Assembly (NCBI GenBank): GCA_965247425.1
Contig: OZ252023.1
Span: forward strand, 62,001-126,000
DNA: 64,000 nt
Origin: CAZOZZ01 sp965247425
GTDB lineage: Bacteria > Acidobacteriota > Terriglobia > 20CM-2-55-15
Reading direction: 5' to 3'
Shown here piece after piece: positions 23,120-32,091 of this stretch. Below the pieces are notes generated by a model. The model saw nothing but the letters and a program-made list of their open reading frames with translations. It did not search any database and had not been told where the DNA came from. The position numbers were made by a program, and so were the translations under genes. The first letter of the stretch is position 1; each line of letters begins with the position of its first letter.

Positions 23120-24697
23120 TTGTCTCGCAAATCCCCTTCGGATCCTGCCGCAGGAAGTCCGTCGATCGAGCGTCTGCTCGAAGCCATTTCACCTGCCCTG
23201 TCCCAGAAACTGGATCAGGTGATGCAGGAATTTCGTGCTTCGCTGGAGCTTGAATTCGATATTCGCCTCAAGAGGGCCCTGATCGAAAAACAGGCCGAGT
23301 TTCGCGGGCGTGCCGAAGAGTTGCGCAGGACGACGGAAGCAGAGACCCGGAAAGCGGTCGGAGCGGAAGTCGCCGCGGAGCTTGAGGCCAGGTTCAAGGC
23401 CGATCACGAAACGCAGCTGGCGGAGTTGAAGTCCGGGTTGGAAGTCCTGTCTCGGAAGATGACGGATCGTCTGAAAGCGGACCACTTGAAGGCCCTTGTG
23501 CAAGAACGGGAATCGATTCGCCAGAAGGTGACCCACGAGCTTGAAGGCAGGTTCAAGCCCGAGTTGGAGACCCGGCTCGGAGATCTCCGAAACCGGCTTG
23601 AAGAGGAAGCGCGCCAGGCCGTAACTCGACTCAAGGGACAGCATGCACAGGCCATGGTCCAGGAGCGGGAGTCGGTTCGCGAAAAGGTGACGATGGATCT
23701 CGATGCCAGGTTCAAGAAGAAACTGGATGACGAGCTCACCGAACTCCGGGAGCGTCTCGATGGAGAAGTGCGCAGTCGGGTGGACACGCTGAACGGGCAG
23801 CATGCGCAGGCGATTGCCCGGGAACGAGAGACGGTTCGCGAGAGTGTCACCGCGGATCTTACGGGCAGATTCACGGCGGAGATTGCGACCGGCCTCTCTG
23901 AACTGGAAAGCAAGCTGAAAGCGGACGCTCTTCGGGCCGGGAGCCAGTGGAAGCTGGAGCGGACGGATTTGATCGAGCAGGTGGACCGGTGGCGTCTTCT
24001 TGCCGAGTTCCACCGCCGCCTCGGGGACGCTTCGTCCCAGGCTGAAATCCTCAACAGATTTCTCGGCGCCTCGGAACGATTCTGTTCCGGGGTCGCCTTG
24101 TATGTGAACAAGGCCGACGGCCTGGAGCTGTGGGCCAGTAAAGGCGAAGCTGCCGCATTCCCCGAGCTGATTTCGCCCGAGACGATCGACCCGGAGTGGT
24201 ATTTTGCGCCGGTAGTCATCCGGTCGAGAACGGTTGCCGCCGTATGCGCCGCGGGAATCAACGATAGAGAGTCCGTGATCATGTTGGTGGAGGTTTTAAA
24301 GAAAACGGTCGAGACCTTCGGGTTGCGGCTCCGTTTCTTTGGTTCCGGAGCGGACTTGGAACCCGGGACCAAGGACAACTCGATTCTGGAAGACGAGGAC
24401 TCGAACCGGCCCCCAGACGACGACGAGGAGTTTCGCGACGAAGCCCGCAAACTTGCTCGAACACTGGTGTCGGAGATCAAGCTGGGCCACGAAGAAGCAG
24501 TGGAGGAGGGCCGCGTCCACTCCGATCTCTATACCCGTCTACAGAAAGAAATCGACGAAGGACACGAGATCTACAGACGCCAGGTGACGGTGGTCGGAGC
24601 CCATCAGGACTACTTCCATGAGGAAGTCGTCAAGATCCTGGCGGAGAACAATCCGGAGCGTCTCGGCGATGCGTATCCCGGAAAAAAGAACACGTAA
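23120..24697 (+). CDS. Coiled-coil protein with internal repeats and GAF-like domain
   Basis: A 525-residue cytoplasmic protein. I use TTG 23,120 because GGGAGG (23,104-23,109) stands just ahead; the same site cannot serve the earlier TTG. Residues ~20-265 are a charged coiled coil with three repeats of about 52 residues, each with QERES/RERET-(I/V)R and a GRF/ARF motif. A GAF-like domain follows (LAEFHRRLGDASSQAEILNRFL ... FAPVVIRSRTVAAVCAAG). The C-terminus (EARKLARTLVSEIKLGHEEAVEEGR ... DYFHEEVVKILAENNPERLG, pieces) is a conserved tail I have seen in Acidobacteria-like proteins of unknown role. An extended -10 box (TGCTATAAT, 23,082-23,090) precedes it. Sensing or scaffold role possible; not known. 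Confidence 0.75.
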   Translation: MSRKSPSDPAAGSPSIERLLEAISPALSQKLDQVMQEFRASLELEFDIRLKRALIEKQAEFRGRAEELRRTTEAETRKAVGAEVAAELEARFKADHETQLAELKSGLEVLSRKMTDRLKADHLKALVQERESIRQKVTHELEGRFKPELETRLGDLRNRLEEEARQAVTRLKGQHAQAMVQERESVREKVTMDLDARFKKKLDDELTELRERLDGEVRSRVDTLNGQHAQAIARERETVRESVTADLTGRFTAEIATGLSELESKLKADALRAGSQWKLERTDLIEQVDRWRLLAEFHRRLGDASSQAEILNRFLGASERFCSGVALYVNKADGLELWASKGEAAAFPELISPETIDPEWYFAPVVIRSRTVAAVCAAGINDRESVIMLVEVLKKTVETFGLRLRFFGSGADLEPGTKDNSILEDEDSNRPPDDDEEFRDEARKLARTLVSEIKLGHEEAVEEGRVHSDLYTRLQKEIDEGHEIYRRQVTVVGAHQDYFHEEVVKILAENNPERLGDAYPGKKNT

Positions 24698-24720
24698 AGA
24701 CCTGGAGAATGCACAAGTAA

Positions 24721-25899
24721 ATGTTCAAGAAGCCCATCTCTCACAAAGCGGAACTATTCACCGAATCCGTCATTCGAGAAATGACACGCCTTGCGCTCAA
24801 ACACGGTGCGATCAACCTGTCGCAGGGGTTCCCTGATTTTCCGGCGCCCGAGGTTCTCAAGCAGGCCGCATCCGACGCGGTGTTTGCCGATGTGAACCAA
24901 TACGCCATCACCTGGGGCGCGAAAAACTTCCGCGATGCACTGGTCGCAAAGATGCAGCGGTTCATGGACATCGAAATTGATCCGGAGAGGGAGATCACCG
25001 TCGCCTGCGGCTCCACCGAAGCCATGATAGACGTCATGTTGGCGGTGATCAATCCGGGTGACGAGGTGATCGTTTTCGAACCGTTCTACGAGAACTATGG
25101 GCCGGACGCAGTCATTTCCGGTGCGACGCCCCGCTACGTCCAGCTTCACCGTCCCGACTGGACATTTGACGAAGCTGAACTGGAGGCCGCGTTCAATAAC
25201 AACACGAAGATGTTGATCATGAACACGCCCAACAACCCGACGGGCAAGGTTTTCTCTGTAGAAGAACTCGAACATATTGGCCGGCTGTGCCAGAAGTGGG
25301 ATGTTCTGGTGGTGACCGACGAAATCTACGAGCACATTCTTTACGACGGCGCCAAACACGTCTCGATGATTCAGATTGACGGAATGCGCGAGCGCACGGT
25401 CCTGGTCAACGGCATGTCGAAGACCTACAGCGTCACGGGCTGGCGCGTGGGATATTCAATCGCGCCTCCCGCGATTACGGCCGCCATTCGCAAAATGCAT
25501 GACTTCATCACCGTGGGGGCACCCGCTCCACTTCAGGATGCGGGAGCCGTTGCTCTCGGATTGCCGGATACCTATTACGAAGATCTTGCGAGACGCTATC
25601 AGGAACGGCGCGATCGGATGATCAAGATGCTGGACGACTCCGGTTTCGACTACATCGTGCCCAAGGGCGCCTACTATATGATGAGTGACATCACCCGCTG
25701 GGGCTTTCGAAACGACATCGAAATGTCGAAGTTCCTGGTTACCGATATCGGTGTCGCGACCGTCCCCGGAAGCAGCTTCTTCAGCAACCCGGAATCCGGG
25801 AAAGACCTGATCCGCTTCACGTTCTGCAAGAAACCCGAGACCCTCGCGGCGGCCGCAGAGCGTCTCCAGAAAATGAGGGAGATGGCGGTGGGGAGGTAG
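24721..25899 (+). CDS. Class I/II PLP-dependent aminotransferase
   Basis: A 392-residue aminotransferase. INLSQGFPDFPAP near the N-terminus, the substrate-pocket segment NQYAITWGAKNFRDAL, NTPNNPTGKVFS, VVTDEIYEHILYDG and the PLP-lysine motif NGMSKTYSVTGWRVGY place it in the subgroup of kynurenine/methionine/glutamine aminotransferases. The final arginine motif for carboxylate binding is LIRFTFCKK. Exact substrate cannot be set from sequence. It starts 23 bases after the upstream gene with a weak site (GGAGAA), so the two may share a transcript. Confidence 0.88.
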   Translation: MFKKPISHKAELFTESVIREMTRLALKHGAINLSQGFPDFPAPEVLKQAASDAVFADVNQYAITWGAKNFRDALVAKMQRFMDIEIDPEREITVACGSTEAMIDVMLAVINPGDEVIVFEPFYENYGPDAVISGATPRYVQLHRPDWTFDEAELEAAFNNNTKMLIMNTPNNPTGKVFSVEELEHIGRLCQKWDVLVVTDEIYEHILYDGAKHVSMIQIDGMRERTVLVNGMSKTYSVTGWRVGYSIAPPAITAAIRKMHDFITVGAPAPLQDAGAVALGLPDTYYEDLARRYQERRDRMIKMLDDSGFDYIVPKGAYYMMSDITRWGFRNDIEMSKFLVTDIGVATVPGSSFFSNPESGKDLIRFTFCKKPETLAAAAERLQKMREMAVGR

Positions 25900-26086
25900 G
25901 CGGGGGAGAGGCCAAGGTCCGAGTTCCGAAGTCTCTTGGCTGTTGGCTCTTCCCCGATTTTGGACCTTGGCCCCTTGGACCCTGGACTTGGTTTGCAAAA
26001 TCTACGTAAAGTCGGGACGAATGGCGTCTTGCGACGTCAAATGATATATGGTGCTGGAGATATCAATATTTCCGGGCCCGCTGATA

Positions 26087-26117
26087 TTGGCTCAGAGTAA
26101 CGCTTGTGAGCTATAAT
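26087..26117 (+). promoter_or_regulatory. Putative promoter of the HtrA protease gene
   Basis: TTGGCT (26,087-26,092) and TATAAT (26,112-26,117) are 19 bases apart and 38 bases ahead of the ATG at 26,156. The -10 is perfect, the spacing slightly long. The remaining 170 bases of this intergenic region hold only short GG-ACC-TTGG-like repeats. Confidence 0.45.
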
Positions 26118-26155
26118 CAGCCACGCAAATACTCATATATGGAAGGTTAAGCCCG

Positions 26156-27664
26156 ATGGGAAAACGACGATTACTCTTCTCGGCCCTTGTGGTGATCACG
26201 CTTGCGATGGGCGTCGCGATCGGAACGATCGTGTCGGACCGAGTGACCGCTGGTCAGCAGGACGTGACGACGCTGCCGATTCCGGAACCGGTCCAGCTAT
26301 CGAACATCTTCGCGAAGATAGCCAGCGAGGTTGGACCTGCGGTGGTCCATATCAGCACGGAATCCCGTGCCCAGCCCCGCCGCGGGCGTGGGGGAAGCCC
26401 GTTCGATGGTCCGTTCGATTTGTTTGACTTCTTCGGCGGTGATCCTGGGGACCGGGAGCAGCCTGAGCGAGGGCGCAGAACCGAGAGCCTGGGTTCCGGT
26501 TTCATAGTCGACAAGGCTGGCTACATCGTGACGAACAACCACGTCATCGCGGATGCCGACAGAATCACCGTGAAGTTGCTGGACGATTCTGAGTACGACG
26601 CTAAGCTGATTGGCGCCGACCGGGAGACGGACCTGGCCGTAATCAAGATTGAAGCGGACCGCGACCTGCCGTTTTTGAGCCTGGGGAATTCCGATGCGAC
26701 CAACGCCGGTGACTGGGTTCTGGCGCTGGGCAGCCCGTTCGGCTTCGAGAATACGCTGACCGCCGGTATCATCAGCGCAAAGGGCCGAGACGTGCGCGGC
26801 GAGCAGTTCCAGAAGTTCATCCAGACCGACGCGGCGATCAATCCCGGAAACAGTGGTGGGCCGCTGGTCAACATGGCGGGCGAGGTGATCGGCGTCAACA
26901 GCGCGATCATTTCCAATACGCGTTCCTTTGCGGGTCTCGGGTTTGCGATGCCTTCAAACGTTGCGATCGATGTCTACAACCAACTCGTCGTGGACGGCCG
27001 TGTAACGAGAGGCTCAATCGGTATCACATACAGTGCCAACCCCGACCCGGCTCTCATCCGGGCCTTCGGATTGGAACATGGGGTGGTGGTCAACAGCGTC
27101 CTGCCTGACGGTCCGGCGGAGGAAGCCGGCTTCAGGGCCGGAGACGTCATCACTGAGATAGCAGGCCGCCCCGTGACAACCGGGGATGTGCTGATCGAGA
27201 TCGTTGCTTCCCAGTCCGTCGGAGAAACCATTCCGATAACGATTCGTCGTGGCGACGGAGACCTCACGTTGAATGTCGAAGTCGCTGACCGGTCCGAGAT
27301 TCTGCCGGACCTGTCCGGTGCCGTTCTGCCCAGGGAGAACGATACGGCGCCGACCCGACTGGGTATTCGAGTTCAGGAAATCCCGGCTCAAGCACGATCC
27401 ATGCCGGGTGGCCGAAGCCTGCGAGGCGTGATGGTGGCCTTTGTCCAACCCGACAGCCTGGCTGCCGAAGCCGGCCTCGCGCGGTCCATGATCATCTCGA
27501 GAATAGTAGCCGGTCGCGAGGTCTTTGACATCACGGGCATCGATGATTTCCAACTTGCCGAGCGCAACCTCGAATCGGGCATGACCGTGGCTTTCATGGT
27601 CCAGATTCGGAACCCCCAGTCCCAGGGATTCGACACCACGTTCCTTCCCATGACAATCCCCTAA
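26156..27664 (+). CDS. htrA: Periplasmic HtrA/DegP-type serine protease
   Basis: A 502-residue Do-family protease/chaperone acting in the periplasm on misfolded proteins. A signal anchor (LLFSALVVITLAMGVAIGTIV, residues 6-26) is followed by the trypsin-like domain with His129 (VTNNHVI), Asp159 (RETDLAV) and Ser233 (NPGNSGGPL). Two PDZ domains follow (about 285-375, with GVVVNSVLPDGPAEEAGFRAGD; and about 395-490, with GVMVAFVQPDSLAAEAGL). A Gly/Arg/Asp-rich LA-loop (RRGRGGSPFDGPFDLFDFFGG, pieces) lies between helix and active site. Own promoter upstream, terminator downstream (27,687-27,722), so monocistronic. Confidence 0.92.
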   Translation: MGKRRLLFSALVVITLAMGVAIGTIVSDRVTAGQQDVTTLPIPEPVQLSNIFAKIASEVGPAVVHISTESRAQPRRGRGGSPFDGPFDLFDFFGGDPGDREQPERGRRTESLGSGFIVDKAGYIVTNNHVIADADRITVKLLDDSEYDAKLIGADRETDLAVIKIEADRDLPFLSLGNSDATNAGDWVLALGSPFGFENTLTAGIISAKGRDVRGEQFQKFIQTDAAINPGNSGGPLVNMAGEVIGVNSAIISNTRSFAGLGFAMPSNVAIDVYNQLVVDGRVTRGSIGITYSANPDPALIRAFGLEHGVVVNSVLPDGPAEEAGFRAGDVITEIAGRPVTTGDVLIEIVASQSVGETIPITIRRGDGDLTLNVEVADRSEILPDLSGAVLPRENDTAPTRLGIRVQEIPAQARSMPGGRSLRGVMVAFVQPDSLAAEAGLARSMIISRIVAGREVFDITGIDDFQLAERNLESGMTVAFMVQIRNPQSQGFDTTFLPMTIP

Positions 27665-27686
27665 CCCGGGTTGTGATGGCAATTCC

Positions 27687-27722
27687 AAAGAGGGGTGCCG
27701 ACAACGGCGCCCCTTTCGTTTT
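27687..27722 (+). terminator. Terminator after HtrA gene
   Basis: Stem GGGGTGCCG (27,692-27,700), loop ACAA, CGGCGCCCC (27,705-27,713) with one G-U pair, then TTTCGTTTT. Starts 23 bases after the stop. Confidence 0.75.
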
Positions 27723-27733
27723 GGGAACCTGAG

Positions 27734-27795
27734 TTTTCACCTCTGCGGTGAAAAATGATTTCTCAGCGTTCTTCGCGCCTTTGCGGTGAATTGCC
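27734..27795. repeat. Intergenic CTCTGCG/CTTTGCG-type repeat, copy 1
   Basis: Contains TTCACCTCTGCGGTGAA and CGCCTTTGCGGTGAA. Related GC-rich heptamer repeats (CTCTGCG or CGCAGAG) occur in other intergenic gaps of this window (29,790; 32,038; 33,834; 36,285; 42,655). Confidence 0.5.
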
Positions 27796-27823
27796 GGTTC
27801 TCTTGGTAAGCTAATAGTTCGCG

Positions 27824-28579
27824 ATGAAGACGACTACCTGGGACTTGATACTCGACCCGCCGCTCGACGGTGAAACCAACATGGCAGTGGATGCCGAGTT
27901 GTTGAAATCCCTCGAGAAATCCGGGGAGACGCGGACGGTTTTGCGTTTTTATTCCTGGATACGGCCGACGATTTCCCTCGGGCGGAACCAGCGCCGGGAG
28001 AAGGCCGTCGACCTGGAGTTTTGCCGTTCGGCCGGGCTCGATGTGGTCGATCGTCCGACCGGTGGGCGCGCGGTTCTGCACAACGATGAGATCACGTACT
28101 CGGTTGTCTCGAATGATACGGGGCCATTCGATGGGGCGTCGATTTACGATACGTACAGGCGGATTTCCGAAGCGTTGTCGATTGGCTATCGGCGCCTCGG
28201 AGTGGACACCGTTCTGGCCCCGGACACCCGCCGGTTGGGAGTGGCGGAAAACGGGACCGAGTACCCCTGTTTTGTCTCACCCAGCAGGTATGAATTGATG
28301 AGAGATGGAAGGAAAGTGGTTGGGAGTGCGCAACGGCGTCTCCGACGCAGCTTCCTGCAACACGGATCGATGCCGATTTCCTGCGAACGAGAGTTGCTCG
28401 CGCGGGCGACAAGGCTTGACGACCGATCGTTGTTGGACGATGAAATGACCGGCATCGCCGAATGCCTGGATCGCAGGCCGACTCCTGGCGAGATCACCAG
28501 CGCTTTTGTCGGTGCGTTTGGGGAGTATTTCGAGGTGGATTTTCGGCGGCTGATGGATTCCGCCGAAATCGCCGGGTGA
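27824..28579 (+). CDS. LplA/LipM-family lipoyl or octanoyl transferase
   Basis: A 251-residue protein of the biotin/lipoate ligase fold. Motifs are RPTGGRAVLHNDEITYSVV (the R-x-x-G-G-R-x-V-x-H-x-x-E segment), a conserved cysteine in YPCFVSPSRYEL as in LipM/LipL octanoyltransferases, and the lysine motif GRKVVGSAQRR followed by FLQHGSMPI. The cysteine favours an octanoyl transferase (transfer of octanoate from acyl carrier protein to lipoyl domains) over an ATP-dependent ligase, but this is inference. It is short compared with LplA (no C-terminal domain). ATG 27,824 lacks a good Shine-Dalgarno; the -10-like TAAGCTAATAG ahead may mean a short leader. Confidence 0.8.
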   Translation: MKTTTWDLILDPPLDGETNMAVDAELLKSLEKSGETRTVLRFYSWIRPTISLGRNQRREKAVDLEFCRSAGLDVVDRPTGGRAVLHNDEITYSVVSNDTGPFDGASIYDTYRRISEALSIGYRRLGVDTVLAPDTRRLGVAENGTEYPCFVSPSRYELMRDGRKVVGSAQRRLRRSFLQHGSMPISCERELLARATRLDDRSLLDDEMTGIAECLDRRPTPGEITSAFVGAFGEYFEVDFRRLMDSAEIAG

Positions 28580-28653
28580 ATTCTTTAACATGCGTTTTAT
28601 CAGCTAGTTGGCTTGCATGTATCACTTGAGTGTGATTACTCCCGCAGGCCCGG

Positions 28654-28682
28654 TTGACACGACACTACCCTGATGTTATAAG
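28654..28682 (+). promoter_or_regulatory. hrcA promoter, possibly leaderless
   Basis: TTGACA (28,654-28,659), 17-base spacer, TATAAG (28,677-28,682). The hrcA ATG (28,691) is only eight bases after the -10, so transcription would start at or next to the A of ATG. No Shine-Dalgarno fits. No CIRCE operator (TTAGCACTC-N9-GAGTGCTAA) is visible upstream; only inverted repeats ACATGC/GCATGT (28,588; 28,615) and ATCAC/GTGAT (28,621; 28,632) occur. Confidence 0.65.
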
Positions 28683-28690
28683 CTTCGGTT

Positions 28691-29752
28691 ATGCCCGAGA
28701 AAACTCCAGTTGGAAGCGAACTCGGCGAACGCGGACGTGAGATCCTGCAGCTGGTCATCAGTTCCTACATCAGCTCGGGTGAACCGGTCGGTTCCAGAAC
28801 CGTGTCCAAAGCGATGAATCAGCGGCTGAGCCCGGCTTCGATTCGTAACATCATGGCGGACCTCGAGGATGCGGGGTACCTGATGCAGCCGCACACGTCG
28901 GCGGGTCGGGTTCCGTCCGACGCTGCCTATCGTTTCTTTGTGGATTGTCTCGGCAACTCGGGCAAGCCGACGCGCTCGGATGAGGCGTATATCAACAAAG
29001 CACTGGCCGAGGCCAGTACTCCGGAACACATGATGTCGACTGCTTCCCACCTGTTGTCGGACATCTGCCGAACCGTTGGGATTGTCGTTTCGCCGCCGAT
29101 CGAAACGAGCATGGTCCAGCATATCGAGTTTGTGCGGCTGGGAGAGGACAAGATCCTGGTCATCATGGTCTCGCAATCGGGCCTGCTTCAGCAGAAGCTG
29201 ATTCGCGTTGCCGAACCATACAATCAGGACGAGTTGACCCGCGCCGGCAACTACCTGGTCGACAAGTTCTCAGGCAAGACGCTTCCCGAGATCCGCCATG
29301 CACTGGTCCGCATGATGCGGGCCGAGCGCATGCGTTATGACCGGATGATGCGACGCCTCCTCGAATCCTGGAGCCTCAGTCTCGACGAACCCGACGAGGC
29401 GAGCGAGACTGTTTATATTCAGGGAACTGGAAACATACTGACGAAGATCGACTTGTCCAACATAGAGCGCATGCAGGAGTTGTTCGGAGTGTTCGAGGAG
29501 AAAGGCCGCCTGGTCAAGATCCTGAACCAGTGCCTTCCCGGCGATCCCGAAGGAGGAGTGAAGATCAGGATCGGGTCCGAATTGGGCGCACCCTGTATGC
29601 GGGACTTCACCATCATCGCCTCTCCCTACCGGCAAAAGGACCGCACCGCCGGTTTCATGGGCATCATCGGCCCGACCCGAATGGAATACCGCAAGGGCAT
29701 TTCGGTAGTCGGTTATCTGGCCAACGCCTTCAGCCGGATCATGACGGCCTGA
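28691..29752 (+). CDS. hrcA: Heat-inducible transcription repressor HrcA
   Basis: A 353-residue protein. The N-terminal winged helix (REILQLVISSYISSGEPVGSRTVSK, pieces, then LSPASIRNIMADLEDAGYLMQPHTSAGRVPSDAAYRFFVD) is the HrcA signature, followed by the dimerisation/GAF-like part ending in GIIGPTRMEYRKGISVVGYLANAFSRIM. HrcA represses chaperone genes by binding CIRCE, with GroEL as co-regulator. It heads the hrcA-grpE-dnaJ-prmA-rsmE series, but dnaK, usually between grpE and dnaJ, is absent here and no CIRCE element is seen. The start ATG is directly after the -10 box (see promoter). Confidence 0.93.
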   Translation: MPEKTPVGSELGERGREILQLVISSYISSGEPVGSRTVSKAMNQRLSPASIRNIMADLEDAGYLMQPHTSAGRVPSDAAYRFFVDCLGNSGKPTRSDEAYINKALAEASTPEHMMSTASHLLSDICRTVGIVVSPPIETSMVQHIEFVRLGEDKILVIMVSQSGLLQQKLIRVAEPYNQDELTRAGNYLVDKFSGKTLPEIRHALVRMMRAERMRYDRMMRRLLESWSLSLDEPDEASETVYIQGTGNILTKIDLSNIERMQELFGVFEEKGRLVKILNQCLPGDPEGGVKIRIGSELGAPCMRDFTIIASPYRQKDRTAGFMGIIGPTRMEYRKGISVVGYLANAFSRIMTA

Positions 29753-29784
29753 TTGTATCGTTGCCCCCTCGATACCCGTGTAGC

Positions 29785-29885
29785 CCGATTTTTCACTGCC
29801 GAGGCGCAGAGACGCAGAGAGAAAAATCCTAATCTGCGCAATCTGCGTAATCCGAGGACAGATTTCGTCCTCCCTCCCCCCATCT
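29785..29885. repeat. Intergenic repeat, copy 2, between hrcA and grpE
   Basis: Contains CGAGGCGCAGAGACGCAGAGAG and then TCTGCGCAATCTGCGTAATCCG-type units (pieces). Such heptamer-based repeats are found between ordinary genes of this chromosome; no coding potential. Confidence 0.5.
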
Positions 29886-29982
29886 GCGTGATCTCGTGTG
29901 AACCCATCCCTTCTGACACTGCTGTTATAATAAAAAATTGGTCCCGGGCCTTGGGATCTTGACGCTTTCAGATAAGGACACC

Positions 29983-30564
29983 ATGCCAGAAGAGCTTGAA
30001 AACCAGGGTGCGGCGGGCGAGTCGGAAGGAGCGGACCGAGCCGAGGAGGGGGCGGAGCTTTCCCAACAGCCGCCCGATCCGCTCCAGTTGGCCGAAGCCG
30101 TCCGGACACTGACCGGCGAGCGGGACGATCTTAAGGACCGGCTGTTGAGAAAGCAGGCGGAATTCGAGAATTTTAAGAAGCGGATTGATCGAGAGAGGGC
30201 GGAATTCGTCGGGTTCGCGTCGGCCGAGTTGATGCGGGAAGTTTTGAATGTTCTGGATTCGTTCGAACTTGCGCTACGCAATGACTCAACAGACGGAAAC
30301 AGCTCGAAATCGGGTGAGGGATTTGAGCTCATATACAAGCAGTTGCTGAAGAGTCTGGAGCGTTTCGGACTCGAGCTGGTCGAAGCGCGTGGTCGGCGGT
30401 TCGATCCGCACTTTCACGAGGCGGTCAGCATGCAACCCTCCGATGAAGCGGAAGAGGGCACGGTTCTTGAAGAACTGCGGAAGGGGTATCTGCTCAACGG
30501 CAAGTTACTCCGACCCTCGATGGTGACTGTAGCCGCCGCCACGGTCGAAGAGGCGGATTCATGA
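29983..30564 (+). CDS. grpE: Nucleotide exchange factor GrpE
   Basis: A 193-residue co-chaperone that releases ADP from DnaK. The N-terminus is acidic and disordered. The coiled coil is RKQAEFENFKKRIDRERAEF and the C-terminal beta wing is GRRFDPHFHEAVSMQ with GTVLEELRKGYLLNGKLLRPSMVTVA (pieces), the GrpE signature. ATG 29,983 is supported by AAGGA five bases upstream. A TATAAT at 29,926-29,931 may give it its own promoter. A 272-bp MITE-like element follows 15 bases after the stop, between grpE and dnaJ. Confidence 0.93.
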   Translation: MPEELENQGAAGESEGADRAEEGAELSQQPPDPLQLAEAVRTLTGERDDLKDRLLRKQAEFENFKKRIDRERAEFVGFASAELMREVLNVLDSFELALRNDSTDGNSSKSGEGFELIYKQLLKSLERFGLELVEARGRRFDPHFHEAVSMQPSDEAEEGTVLEELRKGYLLNGKLLRPSMVTVAAATVEEADS

Positions 30565-30579
30565 GGCGGTCGGCTGCGA

Positions 30580-30851
30580 GCAGCCTGCGGTGGAAGTCTG
30601 TAGGGTCGCGCGCAGGGGTATTCGGGTCTCAGGCGCGAAGAGAGGAGCGGAACGATGCTTGGTCATCATGACCGACGAATGACAAAGCCTGAGGCCCGAA
30701 GACCCCTGCGCCCTTCGGGTTACGACGGCATGGGGCCATCTGCATCGTTGCCACTCCTAGATCGATGGCGAGCATCGACGTCGTCGTGGCGCCTTGCAGC
30801 TAGCCCCATGGCGCTCGTAACGCGACCCTACAGACTTCCACCACAGGCTGC
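30580..30851 (+). mobile_element. MITE-like element, family 1, copy 1
   Basis: 272 bp with terminal inverted repeats of about 31 bases beginning GCAGCCTG and containing GTGGAAGTCTGTAGGGTCGC at the left and its complement at the right. The interior has more inverted stretches (GCAGGGGT...ACCCCTGC; TCAGG...CCTGA). A second copy lies inverted at 60,400-60,663. Too short to encode a transposase. It separates grpE from dnaJ and ends 16 bases before the dnaJ start. Confidence 0.85.
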
Positions 30852-30867
30852 TAGGAGTGTCGGTTGA

Positions 30868-31995
30868 GTGGCTAAACGGGACTATTACGAGATCATGGGG
30901 CTCTCCCGGACCGCTTCGGACCCGGATATCAAGAGCGCGTACCGGAAACTGGCGCTCAAGTACCATCCGGATCGGAATCCCGGCGATCGCGAGGCTGAAG
31001 ACCGGTTCAAAGAGGCGGCCGAAGCCTACTCGGTCCTCAGCGACGCTCAGAAACGAAGTCAGTACGATCGTTTCGGCCACGCTGGGGTTAGCGGCGTCAA
31101 CGGTCCCGGCGCCGGCGGATTTGATCCAAACACTTTTTCCGACTTCGGCGACATCCTCGGCGATCTGTTCGGGTTGGGTGATCTGTTCGGGGGAGGCGGC
31201 CGTCGATCGGGTCGTCAGGCCAACCGTGGTGCCGACCTTCGGTATGATCTGGACCTGAGCTTCGAGGAAGCTGCCTTCGGTAAGAAAACTCGCATCAAGG
31301 TTCCCCGGCATGAGGAATGCTCGGAATGTGGTGGTGCCGGTGTTCCCAGGGGAAGTGGACCCAGTACCTGCCCGACCTGTCAAGGACACGGGCAGGTGCG
31401 GTTTCAGCAAGGCTTCTTCAGCATTACCCGGACGTGCAGCCAGTGTCAGGGCAGTGGCCAGTACATCAAGAACCCGTGTGCGAAGTGTCATGGGGACGGC
31501 CGGACGGTGAGGGAAAAAACGCTGGAGATCAAGATCCCTGCCGGTGTCGACTCCGGATCCAGGTTACGTGTGAGCGGCGAGGGCGATGCCGGATCCCGGG
31601 GCGGTCCATCCGGAGATCTCTACGTCATGATCGATGTGGAGGAGCACGAGTTCTTCGAACGTCGGGAGGACGACCTCGTCTGTTACATCCCGGTTTCTTT
31701 CGCCCAGGCCTCTCTCGGTACGGAGATAATTGTTCCGACGCTCGATGGTGAGGAAAAGCTGAAGATCCCTTCCGGAACCCAGCCCGACAGCGTGTTCAGG
31801 ATTCGCGGTGCCGGCGTCGCCAAAACGGGCGGTCGCGGCCGCGGCGACCTTTACGTCAACGTCAACATCAAGATTCCCACAAAACTCAACCGCGAGCAAC
31901 GCGAACTCATTTCGAAGTTTGCCGAAACCGAGAAAGCTGAAAACCGTCCGATACAGAAGAAAATTCTGGACCGCGTGCGGGAAATTTTTGGGTGA
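30868..31995 (+). CDS. dnaJ: Chaperone protein DnaJ
   Basis: A 375-residue type I J-protein. The J domain has the HPD motif (KYHPDRNPGD), followed by a Gly/Phe-rich region (FGLGDLFGGGGRRSG), four zinc repeats (CSECGGAG, CPTCQGHG, CSQCQGSG, CAKCHGDG) and the C-terminal substrate-binding domains. It stimulates the ATPase of DnaK and delivers unfolded proteins. GTG start at 30,868 with AGGAG ten bases upstream, placed directly after the MITE, so that the ribosome-binding site adjoins the MITE end. IS1380 copy 2 follows and cuts it off from prmA. Confidence 0.95.
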   Translation: MAKRDYYEIMGLSRTASDPDIKSAYRKLALKYHPDRNPGDREAEDRFKEAAEAYSVLSDAQKRSQYDRFGHAGVSGVNGPGAGGFDPNTFSDFGDILGDLFGLGDLFGGGGRRSGRQANRGADLRYDLDLSFEEAAFGKKTRIKVPRHEECSECGGAGVPRGSGPSTCPTCQGHGQVRFQQGFFSITRTCSQCQGSGQYIKNPCAKCHGDGRTVREKTLEIKIPAGVDSGSRLRVSGEGDAGSRGGPSGDLYVMIDVEEHEFFERREDDLVCYIPVSFAQASLGTEIIVPTLDGEEKLKIPSGTQPDSVFRIRGAGVAKTGGRGRGDLYVNVNIKIPTKLNREQRELISKFAETEKAENRPIQKKILDRVREIFG

Positions 31996-32037
31996 GGGAT
32001 CCGACAGTCCGAGTCCGAAGCCCTTACGCGGATTAGG

Positions 32038-32087
32038 GTTTTCTCTGCGCCTCTGCGCCTCTGCGCCTCTGCGGTGAAGATCCTCTC
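32038..32087. repeat. Intergenic repeat, copy 3, interrupted by IS1380
   Basis: CTCTGCGC and CTCTGCGCCT units in tandem followed by CTGCGGTGAA. IS1380 copy 2 inserted at CTAG just after; related sequence continues at 33,834-33,870 (GTCTTTGCGCCCCTGCGGTAA). Confidence 0.5.
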
Positions 32088-32091
32088 CTAG

